Position numbers and translations under genes: made by a program. A model generated the notes under the pieces. The model made no database searches, was not told where the DNA came from, and saw nothing but the letters and a program-made list of their open reading frames with translations. From Colivivens sp964537205 (GTDB taxonomy: Bacteria > Bacteroidota > Bacteroidia > Bacteroidales > Bacteroidaceae), in assembly GCA_964537205.1 (NCBI GenBank), contig CAZHZH010000055.1:1-18977 (forward strand): DNA of 18,977 bases. Direction: 5' to 3'. Shown in pieces: positions 1 through 6,354 of this stretch (within the stretch, counting starts at the first letter, position 1; each line of letters starts with the position of its first letter).

Positions 1-329
1 TGACGGGAGGGGAGTCGTGATGACGGGAGAAGGGTGCGTTCGTCGGGATGACGGGGGTATATGCCATGAGAGTGTACTGCACCTTGGAAAGGTGTCATCG
101 CAAATGTGGAATGTACAGATGCCGCCACCATCCCATGTGGTATGTGCCGATGCTGTGGCACCCTTCCAGGGTGCGGGTAGTGGGATGTGTCTCAGTCCCC
201 AGGTACACTGCCTACGTCAGTGTACGCTGGGGTTTCGCATGGTGTGACATCTCCGATGTCAGTAGGATGTATGGCACCCTATACCATGAGTCTAGCGGAC
301 TCATGGTACTGTGCATCGTCCACGCAGCA
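1..329. repeat. Gene-free, hairpin-rich repeat region
   Basis: I find no credible gene in these 329 bases, but they are crowded with short inverted repeats. Perfect hairpins are CACCTT/AAGGTG (80-94, loop GGA), GCACCCT/AGGGTGC (158-174, loop TCC), TGACATC/GATGTCA (245-261, loop TCC) and an 11-bp stem at 282-308 with loop TAGCG. A 14-bp stem with one bulged base lies at 197-232. Weaker ones are at 125-140 (loop CCC, one bulge) and 144-161. A nine-base word GTRGNATGT recurs at 106, 137, 180 and 262. TGACGGG recurs at 1, 21 and 49. None of the hairpins is followed by a T tract on either strand, so a stack of intrinsic terminators is unlikely. It lies just downstream of the yigZ stop codon. Function unknown; a structured RNA, a mobile palindromic repeat or a protein-binding array are all possible. 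Confidence 0.6.
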
Positions 330-932
330 TTATTGCCGTATGGTCAGGGTGGGGACTTTGGAGAGGCGGTCGGTCAGCTCGGGCAGGCTGCCACGCCGGA
401 TGCGGAGCGTCATGGTGCATTTGTCCGCCTCGTAGCCTTGGCTTGTGATTTGCGGGTTCATGTCCTTCACCACCTTCATCACACCGTTCATGGATGGGAA
501 GTCGAAGATGATGGAGATGTCGGCATCTACCGTCCTCTCTATTATCGTGGCGTTCTGCAGGGCCTCGATCGCCGCCTGCCGGTATGCCGAGATAAGTCCG
601 CTTGTTCCGAGTTTGATGCCGCCGAAGTAGCGCACTACGATTATCAGGATGTTGGTCAGTCCGTAGGAGTTGATTTGTCCGAGTATGGGTTTGCCGGCGG
701 TACCCGACGGCTCCCCGTTGTCGTTGGCACGGTACACCAGGCGTTCTGGGCCGAGCATGTAGGCGTAGCAGGCATGCCGCGCGTCGTAGTATTTCTTCTG
801 GTATTCCGCCAAGGCGGCTTTCACCTCGTCGACAGAGGTGACAGGTATGGCAAAAGCAAGAAACTTACTCCGTCGTTCAGAGTAAGTTCCTTCCGCTGTA
901 TCTGCTATTGTCTTGTAGATGTCGTTGTTCAT
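330..932 (-). CDS. yigZ: IMPACT/YigZ (UPF0029) family protein
   Basis: A 200-residue protein of the YigZ/IMPACT family. The N-terminal UPF0029 domain spans roughly residues 15-125. It includes the ERRSKFLAFA stretch, the DARHACYAY segment, the DNGEPSGTAGKPIL loop and the family signature around GTSGLISAYRQAAIEAL. A smaller C-terminal ferredoxin-like half follows (about 135-200). Bacterial members are about 200-210 residues, so it is full length. The eukaryotic relative IMPACT regulates the kinase GCN2; the bacterial role is poorly defined, with nucleic-acid or ribosome binding proposed. Its start codon overlaps the stop codon of the upstream DUF1015 gene by four bases (ATGA), which implies translational coupling. 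It is the last gene of the serC-serA cluster; downstream lies only the hairpin-rich region. Confidence 0.9.
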   Translation of the reverse strand: MNNDIYKTIADTAEGTYSERRSKFLAFAIPVTSVDEVKAALAEYQKKYYDARHACYAYMLGPERLVYRANDNGEPSGTAGKPILGQINSYGLTNILIIVVRYFGGIKLGTSGLISAYRQAAIEALQNATIIERTVDADISIIFDFPSMNGVMKVVKDMNPQITSQGYEADKCTMTLRIRRGSLPELTDRLSKVPTLTIRQ

Positions 933-2197
933 GAAAGTTTGTGGATGACGAGTCCGGAGCGCAACTTAGGCTCAAACCATGTCGCCTTTGGCGGCATGAT
1001 GAGTCCGGAGTCGGCTATGTTCATTATTTGTTTCATGGTGACCGGATAGAGGGCAAGAGCCATGCGCATCTCGCCGCTGTCGACACGGCGTTTGAGTTCG
1101 CCGAGTCCGCGGAGTCCGCCTACGAAGTCGATGCGGTTGTCGCGCCGCAGGTCTTTTATCCCCAGTATGTCGTCGAGGATGAGTCGTGACGAGATGCTCA
1201 CGTCGAGTACGCCGATAGGGTCGTCCGCGTCGTAGGTGCCTGGCTTAGCCTTGAGGCTGTACCATTCGCCGTCGAGATAGAGCGAGAACTCGTGCAGCTG
1301 CCGCGGGCGGTATTCCTCCCCGCCCATCTTGGTGACAGTGAAGTTCTTTTCGAGTGCGTTCAGGAACTGCCGGGATGTCAGTCCGTTGAGGTCTTTCACC
1401 ACGCGGTTGTAGTCGAGGATGGTGAGCTGGCTTGCCGGGAAGCATACTGCCATGAAGTAGTTGTATTCCTCGTCGCCCCGATGGTCGGGGTTCTGGCGGG
1501 CTTTCTCCGCTCCTATTAACGCGGCGGCCGCGCTGCGGTGGTGTCCGTCGGCTATGTAGAGCGACGGTATCTTGGCGAACTCGTCTGTGACGGCCTCAAT
1601 GTCTTTGTCATCGCTCACACACCACAAGCGGTGGCGGAACCCGTCGACAGGAGCCACGAAGTCGTACTCAGGCTCGGTGTGCGCGTACTTGTCGATGATG
1701 CGTGCGAGCCGTTCGTTGTCGGGGTAGGCGAAGAACACAGGCTCCATGTTCGCATCGGTGACACGCACATGCTTCATGCGGTCCTCCTCCTTGTCGGCAC
1801 GGGTGAGTTCATGCTTCTTGATGACTCCCCTCTGGTAGTCGCCGCTGTAGGCGCCCACGACTATTCCGTATTGGGTCTTTTCGACGCCTCCGTTGGCCGG
1901 CAGGGATGATGTCTGCGCATAGATGTAGTACATCTCCTTGTCGTCCTGCACGAGCCAGCCTTTTTCCTGGAACTTCTTGAACTGGCGGGCTGCCTCCTCG
2001 TATACGCGCGGGTCGTACTCGCTGGTGCCGGGTTCGAAGTTGATCTCGGGCTTTATGATGTGGTAGAGAGATTTCTCGTTGTCGCCTGCCTCGGCGCGCG
2101 CCTCCTCAGAGTCGAGCACGTCGTAAGGGCGGCTTTCCACGTCCTCGACATACTCCTTTGGCGGGCGCACTCCCTTGAAAGGCTTTACTTTTGCCAT
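929..2197 (-). CDS. DUF1015 family protein, serine-cluster partner
   Basis: A 422-residue soluble protein of the DUF1015 family, which is usually 400-450 residues. It starts MAKVKPFKGVRPPKEY, the characteristic opening (KPFKGxRP, and PYDVL near residue 25). The conserved IADGHHRSAAA motif is at about 215-225. No signal peptide or membrane segment is visible. The biochemical function is unknown; from what I know of the family it frequently sits beside serA, and that is the arrangement here (serC, serA, DUF1015 on one strand), so a role in serine or phosphoserine metabolism is a reasonable inference but unproven. I see no TAnnTTTG promoter box in the readable bases before its start, which favours co-transcription with serA, but a 100-N gap lies between them. 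It overlaps yigZ by four bases. Confidence 0.88.
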   Translation of the reverse strand: MAKVKPFKGVRPPKEYVEDVESRPYDVLDSEEARAEAGDNEKSLYHIIKPEINFEPGTSEYDPRVYEEAARQFKKFQEKGWLVQDDKEMYYIYAQTSSLPANGGVEKTQYGIVVGAYSGDYQRGVIKKHELTRADKEEDRMKHVRVTDANMEPVFFAYPDNERLARIIDKYAHTEPEYDFVAPVDGFRHRLWCVSDDKDIEAVTDEFAKIPSLYIADGHHRSAAAALIGAEKARQNPDHRGDEEYNYFMAVCFPASQLTILDYNRVVKDLNGLTSRQFLNALEKNFTVTKMGGEEYRPRQLHEFSLYLDGEWYSLKAKPGTYDADDPIGVLDVSISSRLILDDILGIKDLRRDNRIDFVGGLRGLGELKRRVDSGEMRMALALYPVTMKQIMNIADSGLIMPPKATWFEPKLRSGLVIHKLS

Positions 2198-2240
2198 ATA
2201 ACTAATGTTTTTTTGAGTTATGTGTCCCCCAGTCAGCCTG

Positions 2241-2275
2241 CGGCATGACAGAGGGTTGCTTAAGCGGTTAGCCCG
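2241..2275. repeat. 35-base direct repeat, left flank of assembly gap
   Basis: These 35 bases, from CGGCATGACA to GGTTAGCCCG, recur exactly at 2376-2410 on the other side of the N run. Either the two contigs overlap by this sequence and could be joined, or a tandem repeat has been collapsed. Just to the left, GTCAGCC (2232-2238) and GGCATGAC (2242-2249) can form a short hairpin with one bulge. Confidence 0.85.
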
Positions 2276-2375
2276 NNNNNNNNNNNNNNNNNNNNNNNNN
2301 NNNNNNNNNNNNNNNNNNNNNNNNNNNNNNNNNNNNNNNNNNNNNNNNNNNNNNNNNNNNNNNNNNNNNNNNNNN
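2276..2375. other. Assembly gap of exactly 100 N
   Basis: A run of exactly 100 N, the conventional placeholder for a gap of unknown length. It is bounded on both sides by the same 35 bases. It lies between the serA stop codon and the DUF1015 start codon, so any statement about the spacing of these two genes, or about a promoter or terminator between them, is uncertain. Confidence 0.98.
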
Positions 2376-2419
2376 CGGCATGACAGAGGGTTGCTTAAGC
2401 GGTTAGCCCGTCGGGCTAA
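2376..2419. repeat. Right copy of 35-base repeat running into a 17-base palindrome
   Basis: The second copy of the 35-base repeat is 2376-2410. Its last eight bases TTAGCCCG are immediately followed, after one T, by CGGGCTAA, giving a near-perfect palindrome at 2403-2419. A second small palindrome GCTTAAGC lies at 2393-2400. The 17-base palindrome is about 25 bases beyond the serA stop codon and could mark the transcript end, but no T tract follows it on the minus strand, so I do not call it a terminator. Strong self-pairing here may explain why assembly stopped. Confidence 0.75.
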
Positions 2420-2443
2420 TACGACGATATACAGTACTGAGTC

Positions 2444-3364
2444 TTATTTGTTGACTTGGAACTTGGTGATGCCTTCCTTGAGGTAGCCCACGATCTGGTT
2501 GGCTGCGGCGATGCCGGCGTTGGTGTTCGCTTCGGCCGTCTGTGCTCCCATTTTCTTAGGAGTGGAGAAGTAGCGTCCCTCAAACGCCTTGAACTGTGCG
2601 TCGGCATCGGGCATGATGTCGGTGATGTACTTCAAGTCGGTGCGCTCGGCGAGGAGTTCCAACAGCTCAGGCTCGTTGATCACCTCCTTGCGGGCGGTGT
2701 TGATGAGTATGCCGCCTTTTTTCATTGTCCCGACAAGCGCCTTGTTGATGCTCTGCCTTGTCTCGGCGGTAGCGGGGATGTGGAGCGACACGATGTCGCA
2801 AGTCTGGAAGAGTTCCTCCTGGCTTGCAGCGGCGTGTACGCCTGCGGCCTCGATGACATCAGTAGGGCAGTATGCGTCGTATGCGCTGACTTCCATGTCA
2901 AAGCCCTTGGCTATGCGGGCTACGTTGCGTCCGACGTTGCCGAAAGCGAGTATGCCGAGCTTCTTGCCTTTGAGTTCTGTGCCAGCCTTCCCGTTGAAGA
3001 AGTTGCGGACGGTGTAGACAAGGAGTCCGAACACCAGTTCGGCCACGGCGTTGGCGTTCTGTCCGGGCGTGTTCATTACAACAACCTTGTGTGCGGTTGC
3101 GGCTTGCAAGTCCACATTGTCCACACCGGCTCCGGCGCGTACTACGATCTTCAATTGTTTTGCGGCGTCGAGCACTTCGGCGTCGACCTTGTCTGAACGG
3201 ATTATAAGAGCGTCGGCATCAGCCACTGCGGCAAGCAACTGTGACTTGTCGGTATATTTCTCAAGCAGTGCCAGTTCGTAACCGGCGTCCTCTGTTATCT
3301 TCTTTATTCCGGCGACAGCGGGAGCCGCGAATGGCTTCTCGGTCGCAATCAATACTTTTGCCAT
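2444..3364 (-). CDS. serA: D-3-phosphoglycerate dehydrogenase, short form
   Basis: This enzyme oxidises 3-phosphoglycerate to 3-phosphohydroxypyruvate with NAD+, the first step of serine synthesis. I place the start at 3364 (MAKVLIATEK), giving 306 residues; the frame stays open 13 codons further but those codons are unlike the family. It is the short type with no C-terminal ACT or ASB domain, so feedback inhibition through an ACT domain is not expected. The Rossmann fingerprint is at 137-145 (GILAFGNVG, with Ala where the first Gly of GxGxxG usually sits). Arg225 in NTARKEV matches the catalytic Arg. The usual catalytic His lies in TPH but this protein has TPKKMGAQTAEA (Lys270), and the usual Glu region reads DIMPDAD. 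As far as I recall, related Bacteroidetes proteins look the same. SerC, the next enzyme, is immediately upstream. Confidence 0.92.
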   Translation of the reverse strand: MAKVLIATEKPFAAPAVAGIKKITEDAGYELALLEKYTDKSQLLAAVADADALIIRSDKVDAEVLDAAKQLKIVVRAGAGVDNVDLQAATAHKVVVMNTPGQNANAVAELVFGLLVYTVRNFFNGKAGTELKGKKLGILAFGNVGRNVARIAKGFDMEVSAYDAYCPTDVIEAAGVHAAASQEELFQTCDIVSLHIPATAETRQSINKALVGTMKKGGILINTARKEVINEPELLELLAERTDLKYITDIMPDADAQFKAFEGRYFSTPKKMGAQTAEANTNAGIAAANQIVGYLKEGITKFQVNK

Positions 3365-3391
3365 ATATGATTTGTTTGTTATTAATGAAAG

Positions 3392-3429
3392 AGTCCCAGG
3401 CATGCGCTACATGTGTGATGCCGGGGACT
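3392..3429 (-). promoter_or_regulatory. Hairpin in the serC-serA spacer
   Basis: In the 79-base spacer between serC and serA, AGTCCC-A-GGCAT (3392-3403) pairs with ATGCC-G-GGGACT (3418-3429): eleven base pairs with one mismatch around a 14-base loop. On the minus strand it is followed by CTTTCATTAATAAC rather than a solid T tract, so it would be a weak terminator at best. RNA processing, stability control or partial attenuation of serA are possible. The role is inference. Confidence 0.55.
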
Positions 3430-3443
3430 GCTGTTGTTTGCTG

Positions 3444-4511
3444 TTAATGATTCTTTTCAAATTCCTGCATGCACGCTACGAGCGCCTTTACTCCTTCTAT
3501 GCTCATGGCGTTGTAGCAAGAAGCGCGGAATCCGCCTACGTCGCGGTGTCCCTTGACACCTACCATGCCCTTTGATGTGGCGAAATCGAGGAATTCTTTC
3601 TCAAGCTCCTTGTATTCGTCCTTGAGTACGAAGGTGATGTTCATGCGCGAGCGACTGTCCTCTTGCGCCGTGCCGACGAACAGCTTGTTGCGGTCGATCT
3701 CGGTATATAGGATCTCGGAGCGCTCCTTGGCGAGTTTCTCCATAGCTACGACACCTCCGTGTGCCTTCAGATAGCGCAGGTTGAGCAGCGCGGTGTAGAT
3801 AGGAACCACTGGAGGAGTGTTGAACATAGAGCCTTTCTTCACGTGTGTGCGGTAGTCGAGCATTGTAGGTATGGCGCGCGATACCTTTCCAAGGGTGTCT
3901 TCCTTGACGATGACGAAGGTGACTCCCGCCATTGAGAGGTTCTTCTGCGCTCCGCCGTATATCAGCGCGTACTTGCTGACGTCTATCGGACGGGAAAGGA
4001 TGTCGGACGACATGTCGGCTATGACAGGAATAGGGGAGTCGAGGTCCTCAAGGAGCTCTGTGCCGTAAATCGTGTTGTTCGACGTGATGTGCAGATAGTC
4101 GGCATCGGTTGGAATCTCGAAGCCGCGTGGAATATATGTGAAGTTCTTGTCGGCTGACGAGGCAACCTCTACTACTTCGCCGAAGAGCTTGGCTTCCTTC
4201 TCTGCCTTTGTAGCCCATACGCCGGTATTGAGATAAGCCGCCTTCTTCTCCAAGTAATTGTAAGGAATCATACAGAATTCAAGACTGGCACCACCACCGA
4301 GGAAAAGGACGGAATAGCCCTCAGGTATGTCGAGCAGCTCTTTGAACAGGGCTACTGCTTCGTCTACGACTGGTTGGAAGTCTTTAGCGCGGTGGCTGAT
4401 TTCCATTAATGAAAGGCCTGAACCGTGAAAGTCCAAGCAAGCTGCGGCAGTGTCTTCAATTACTTCGCGTGGAAGAATTGACGGTCCTGCGTTGAAATTG
4501 TATTTCTTCAT
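3444..4511 (-). CDS. serC: Phosphoserine aminotransferase
   Basis: A 355-residue PLP-dependent class V aminotransferase that converts 3-phosphohydroxypyruvate and glutamate into phosphoserine and 2-oxoglutarate (and can serve pyridoxal phosphate synthesis). The start MKKYNFNAGPSILP is the standard SerC opening. HGSGLSLMEISHR is at about 29-41 and LFLGGGASLEF, the phosphate-binding turn, at about 69-79. The PLP lysine is Lys190 in YGGAQKNLSMAGV. The C terminus contains GVKGHRDVGGFRASCYNAM, the usual substrate-binding region. Length matches the family (about 355-362). It is the first gene of the minus-strand cluster, with serA 79 bases downstream, and follows a strong terminator of the gene before it. 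No convincing -7 box is visible ahead of it; the best candidate is degenerate. Confidence 0.96.
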   Translation of the reverse strand: MKKYNFNAGPSILPREVIEDTAAACLDFHGSGLSLMEISHRAKDFQPVVDEAVALFKELLDIPEGYSVLFLGGGASLEFCMIPYNYLEKKAAYLNTGVWATKAEKEAKLFGEVVEVASSADKNFTYIPRGFEIPTDADYLHITSNNTIYGTELLEDLDSPIPVIADMSSDILSRPIDVSKYALIYGGAQKNLSMAGVTFVIVKEDTLGKVSRAIPTMLDYRTHVKKGSMFNTPPVVPIYTALLNLRYLKAHGGVVAMEKLAKERSEILYTEIDRNKLFVGTAQEDSRSRMNITFVLKDEYKELEKEFLDFATSKGMVGVKGHRDVGGFRASCYNAMSIEGVKALVACMQEFEKNH

Positions 4512-4557
4512 TTTTTGTCTTGTTTGAATATATAGTAACTATAATTTTGTTATATAC

Positions 4558-4583
4558 AAAAAAGCCGTTGGCAAACCAACGGC
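4558..4583 (-). terminator. Intrinsic terminator of the glycine-zipper gene
   Basis: GCCGTTGG (4564-4571) and CCAACGGC (4576-4583) form a perfect eight-base-pair stem with a four-base loop. On the minus strand it is followed directly by six T (A run 4558-4563). This is a textbook Rho-independent terminator for the lipoprotein gene ending at 4667, insulating it from serC. A second seven-base-pair stem (4590-4596 with 4612-4618) lies between the stop codon and the terminator. Confidence 0.9.
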
Positions 4584-4666
4584 AAATTTAGCCTTTTATA
4601 TTGAACCTACCAAAGGCTTATAATAAAAACTATGAACTTTCGATATAAAATGAGCCGAACCCTTAA

Positions 4667-5434
4667 CTATTTATTCATCTTGATTTGCAATTCGGATGAA
4701 GCTGTCCCTCCTGTCGGGCTGTTTGCTGACACTTTGAATTTTGTGACATTGTCGGACGGCTTCGACTTGCAGAAAGCCTTCGCCTTGTAGCGAATGGTTT
4801 CGCCTGCCTGTATGCTGACGACGTTGGATGGCGACAGCGCGAAGCACTTGTCGTTGTTCTCCGCCTCGACTTTCAGCTCTACGTTGTTGATGGTCTGGCG
4901 CGACGTGTTCTTGACTTCGTAGATTATGTTGAGCGTCTCGTTGCGGCTGCATTTGCCGTCTCCGTCCTCGTCTTGATACATGACGTTGTTGATGGTCAGG
5001 GCGTTGTTCGTCTCAATGTGGTAACCTTTTCCTTGTGTGGAGCCACTATAAGTGTAGTTGTAGTCCTGAGTGTAGTCGTTCTGCGAATAGTCGGCTCCGC
5101 CGCCTGTCTGGTAGCCTGCGTTGTAGTCGTCGGTATATCCGCCACCGCTGTAGCTGTCACTGCTGTAACTGTTGTTTGTTTCGGTGCGGTCTTTGGTTAT
5201 GGCGTTACCTATGGCCGCTCCGGCCACCGTGCCGATGATTGAGCCCATCATTGCCTTGCCCGGTCCGTCGTGTCGGTCGGTCGACATCCATCCGAGCGCT
5301 TCTCCTATAACTCCGCCTATTTCCGCACCAGCCATGGTGCCCAAGTAGTTGCGTGACGACGTGATGTCGCAACTTGAAACCAACGTGCCGCCTATCAGCA
5401 AGGCGCTTACCATATATATTCCTGCTCTCTTCAT
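4667..5434 (-). CDS. Glycine-zipper lipoprotein with C-terminal beta domain
   Basis: A 255-residue predicted lipoprotein. The signal segment MKRAGIYMVSALLIGGTLVSSC ends in a plausible lipobox with acylated Cys22. Residues 33-82 are rich in Gly/Ala at small-residue spacing (AGAEIGGVIGEALG, then GSIIGTVAGAAIGNA), the pattern of glycine-zipper domains in SlyB/OmpA-type envelope lipoproteins, which insert into or pack against the outer membrane. A low-complexity linker rich in Tyr, Gly, Ser and Asp follows (about 88-135). The remainder (138-255) looks like an immunoglobulin-like beta domain, with an acidic loop DEDGDGKCSRNE resembling an EF-hand-type calcium loop. The precise function is unknown; an envelope role is inferred. 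It is a single-gene unit with its own promoter (5465-5494) and terminator (4558-4583). Confidence 0.82.
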   Translation of the reverse strand: MKRAGIYMVSALLIGGTLVSSCDITSSRNYLGTMAGAEIGGVIGEALGWMSTDRHDGPGKAMMGSIIGTVAGAAIGNAITKDRTETNNSYSSDSYSGGGYTDDYNAGYQTGGGADYSQNDYTQDYNYTYSGSTQGKGYHIETNNALTINNVMYQDEDGDGKCSRNETLNIIYEVKNTSRQTINNVELKVEAENNDKCFALSPSNVVSIQAGETIRYKAKAFCKSKPSDNVTKFKVSANSPTGGTASSELQIKMNK

Positions 5435-5464
5435 GATAGATCGTTTTTATTCTTTTTCCTGCTG

Positions 5465-5494
5465 CAAAAGTAGTTCATTTATTGTTCTTACACA
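5465..5494 (-). promoter_or_regulatory. Promoter of the glycine-zipper lipoprotein gene
   Basis: On the minus strand TACTTTTG (5472 to 5465) matches the Bacteroidetes -7 box TAnnTTTG exactly. TGTG (5494 to 5491) sits 18 bases upstream as an imperfect -33 TTTG. Initiation would fall near 5458, leaving a leader of about 25 bases before the ATG at 5434. Confidence 0.7.
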
Positions 5495-5526
5495 TGGGAT
5501 TTTCTCTATTTTCTGTAGGAATTCTT

Positions 5527-6354
5527 CTATTTGGACGTTTCGCCCACGCCGTCTGGAGTCTGACGGTTTGCAAACCACCGCTCCACCGTGTCGAGACGTT
5601 CGCGCAGCGGGAGCGACACGTCTATCCAGTTGATGTGCGTACCCCGCTTTTCCATTCCCCTGAACCATGTCATCTGCCTTTTGGCGAACTGGTGGATGGC
5701 TATTTCCAAGAGGTCGTGCATCTCAGCATACGACAGCTTGCCTTGTATGTAGAGTGTCAGGTATTTGTATTCAAGCCCGTAGTGGATCAGCGCGTCGGGG
5801 TTCACTCCCGACTCGATCAGCCGGCGTACCTCGTCGACCATTCCGGCTTCCAAGCGTTGGTCGAGGCGGCGGCTTATCTTCTCACGGCGCAGGTCGCGGC
5901 TGATGTACAGCCCGACTACAAGGCTGTCGACCAGCGGACACTGTCGGCCGTCGAACTCGTAGTTCTTCAGCACGCTCTCTATGTACAAGCCAGTGCCTCC
6001 GCAGAGGACAGGCACCTTGCCCCTTGATTTGATGTCGGCGTAAGCTTCGTGGAAATCGTGTTGGAACCTGTAGACACTGTACTTTGTCCCCGGCTCGGCT
6101 ATATCTATAATATAATAAGGTATATGGTGTCCGTCGACCTCGTAATCCGCAAGGTCCTTGCCTGTGCCTATATCCATGCGGCGATACACCTGCCGGCTGT
6201 CCGCGCTGATGATCTCGCCACCAAGCTCGTAAGCCAACCGCGCGGCAAACGCTGTCTTCCCACACGCGGTAGGTCCGGTTATGGTCAGCATGTCGAATGC
6301 GGCTGACGTTGCGCCGCCTGCCGCCTTCGCTCCAGTCTTATCTTTTTCCTGCAT
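5527..6354 (-). CDS. miaA: tRNA dimethylallyltransferase
   Basis: MiaA transfers a dimethylallyl group to N6 of A37 in tRNAs that read codons starting with U, stabilising codon-anticodon pairing. The P-loop GPTACGKT is at residues 27-34 and the conserved DSRQVYRRMDIGTGKD, which contacts tRNA and the reactive adenine, begins at residue 52. VLCGGTGLY follows, and the C-terminal part holds HYGLEYKYLTLY and FAKRQMTWFRG, matching the family's GYKE and RQxxWFR motifs. I choose the ATG at 6354 (275 residues); the frame stays open to 6441, but those codons overlie the end of the upstream gene and do not resemble MiaA. An ATG at 6291, just before the P-loop strand, is an alternative. At 275 residues it is slightly short (about 300 is usual). 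It overlaps the phosphatase gene by 17 bases and is probably co-transcribed. Confidence 0.93.
   Translation of the reverse strand: MQEKDKTGAKAAGGATSAAFDMLTITGPTACGKTAFAARLAYELGGEIISADSRQVYRRMDIGTGKDLADYEVDGHHIPYYIIDIAEPGTKYSVYRFQHDFHEAYADIKSRGKVPVLCGGTGLYIESVLKNYEFDGRQCPLVDSLVVGLYISRDLRREKISRRLDQRLEAGMVDEVRRLIESGVNPDALIHYGLEYKYLTLYIQGKLSYAEMHDLLEIAIHQFAKRQMTWFRGMEKRGTHINWIDVSLPLRERLDTVERWFANRQTPDGVGETSK

Noticed and set aside
283..307. Intrinsic terminator of yigZ from the strong ACCATGAGTC/GACTCATGGT stem.
   Set aside because: On the minus strand it is followed by ATAGGG, not by T residues, and it sits within a larger group of similar hairpins.
71..310. Possible CRISPR array or integron attC sites.
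   Set aside because: The hairpin sequences differ from unit to unit, there are no constant repeats with regular spacers, no cas or integrase gene, and no RYYYAAC/GTTRRRY pairs.
48..1049. A 333-codon open frame on the plus strand covering the hairpin region and yigZ.
   Set aside because: It runs antisense through the clear YigZ gene and the end of the DUF1015 gene, its composition is that of a shadow frame, and it matches no family I know.
2456..3196. A 246-codon plus-strand open frame opposite serA.
   Set aside because: It is a shadow of serA with Val/Cys/Gly-rich low-plausibility composition and no promoter or family match.
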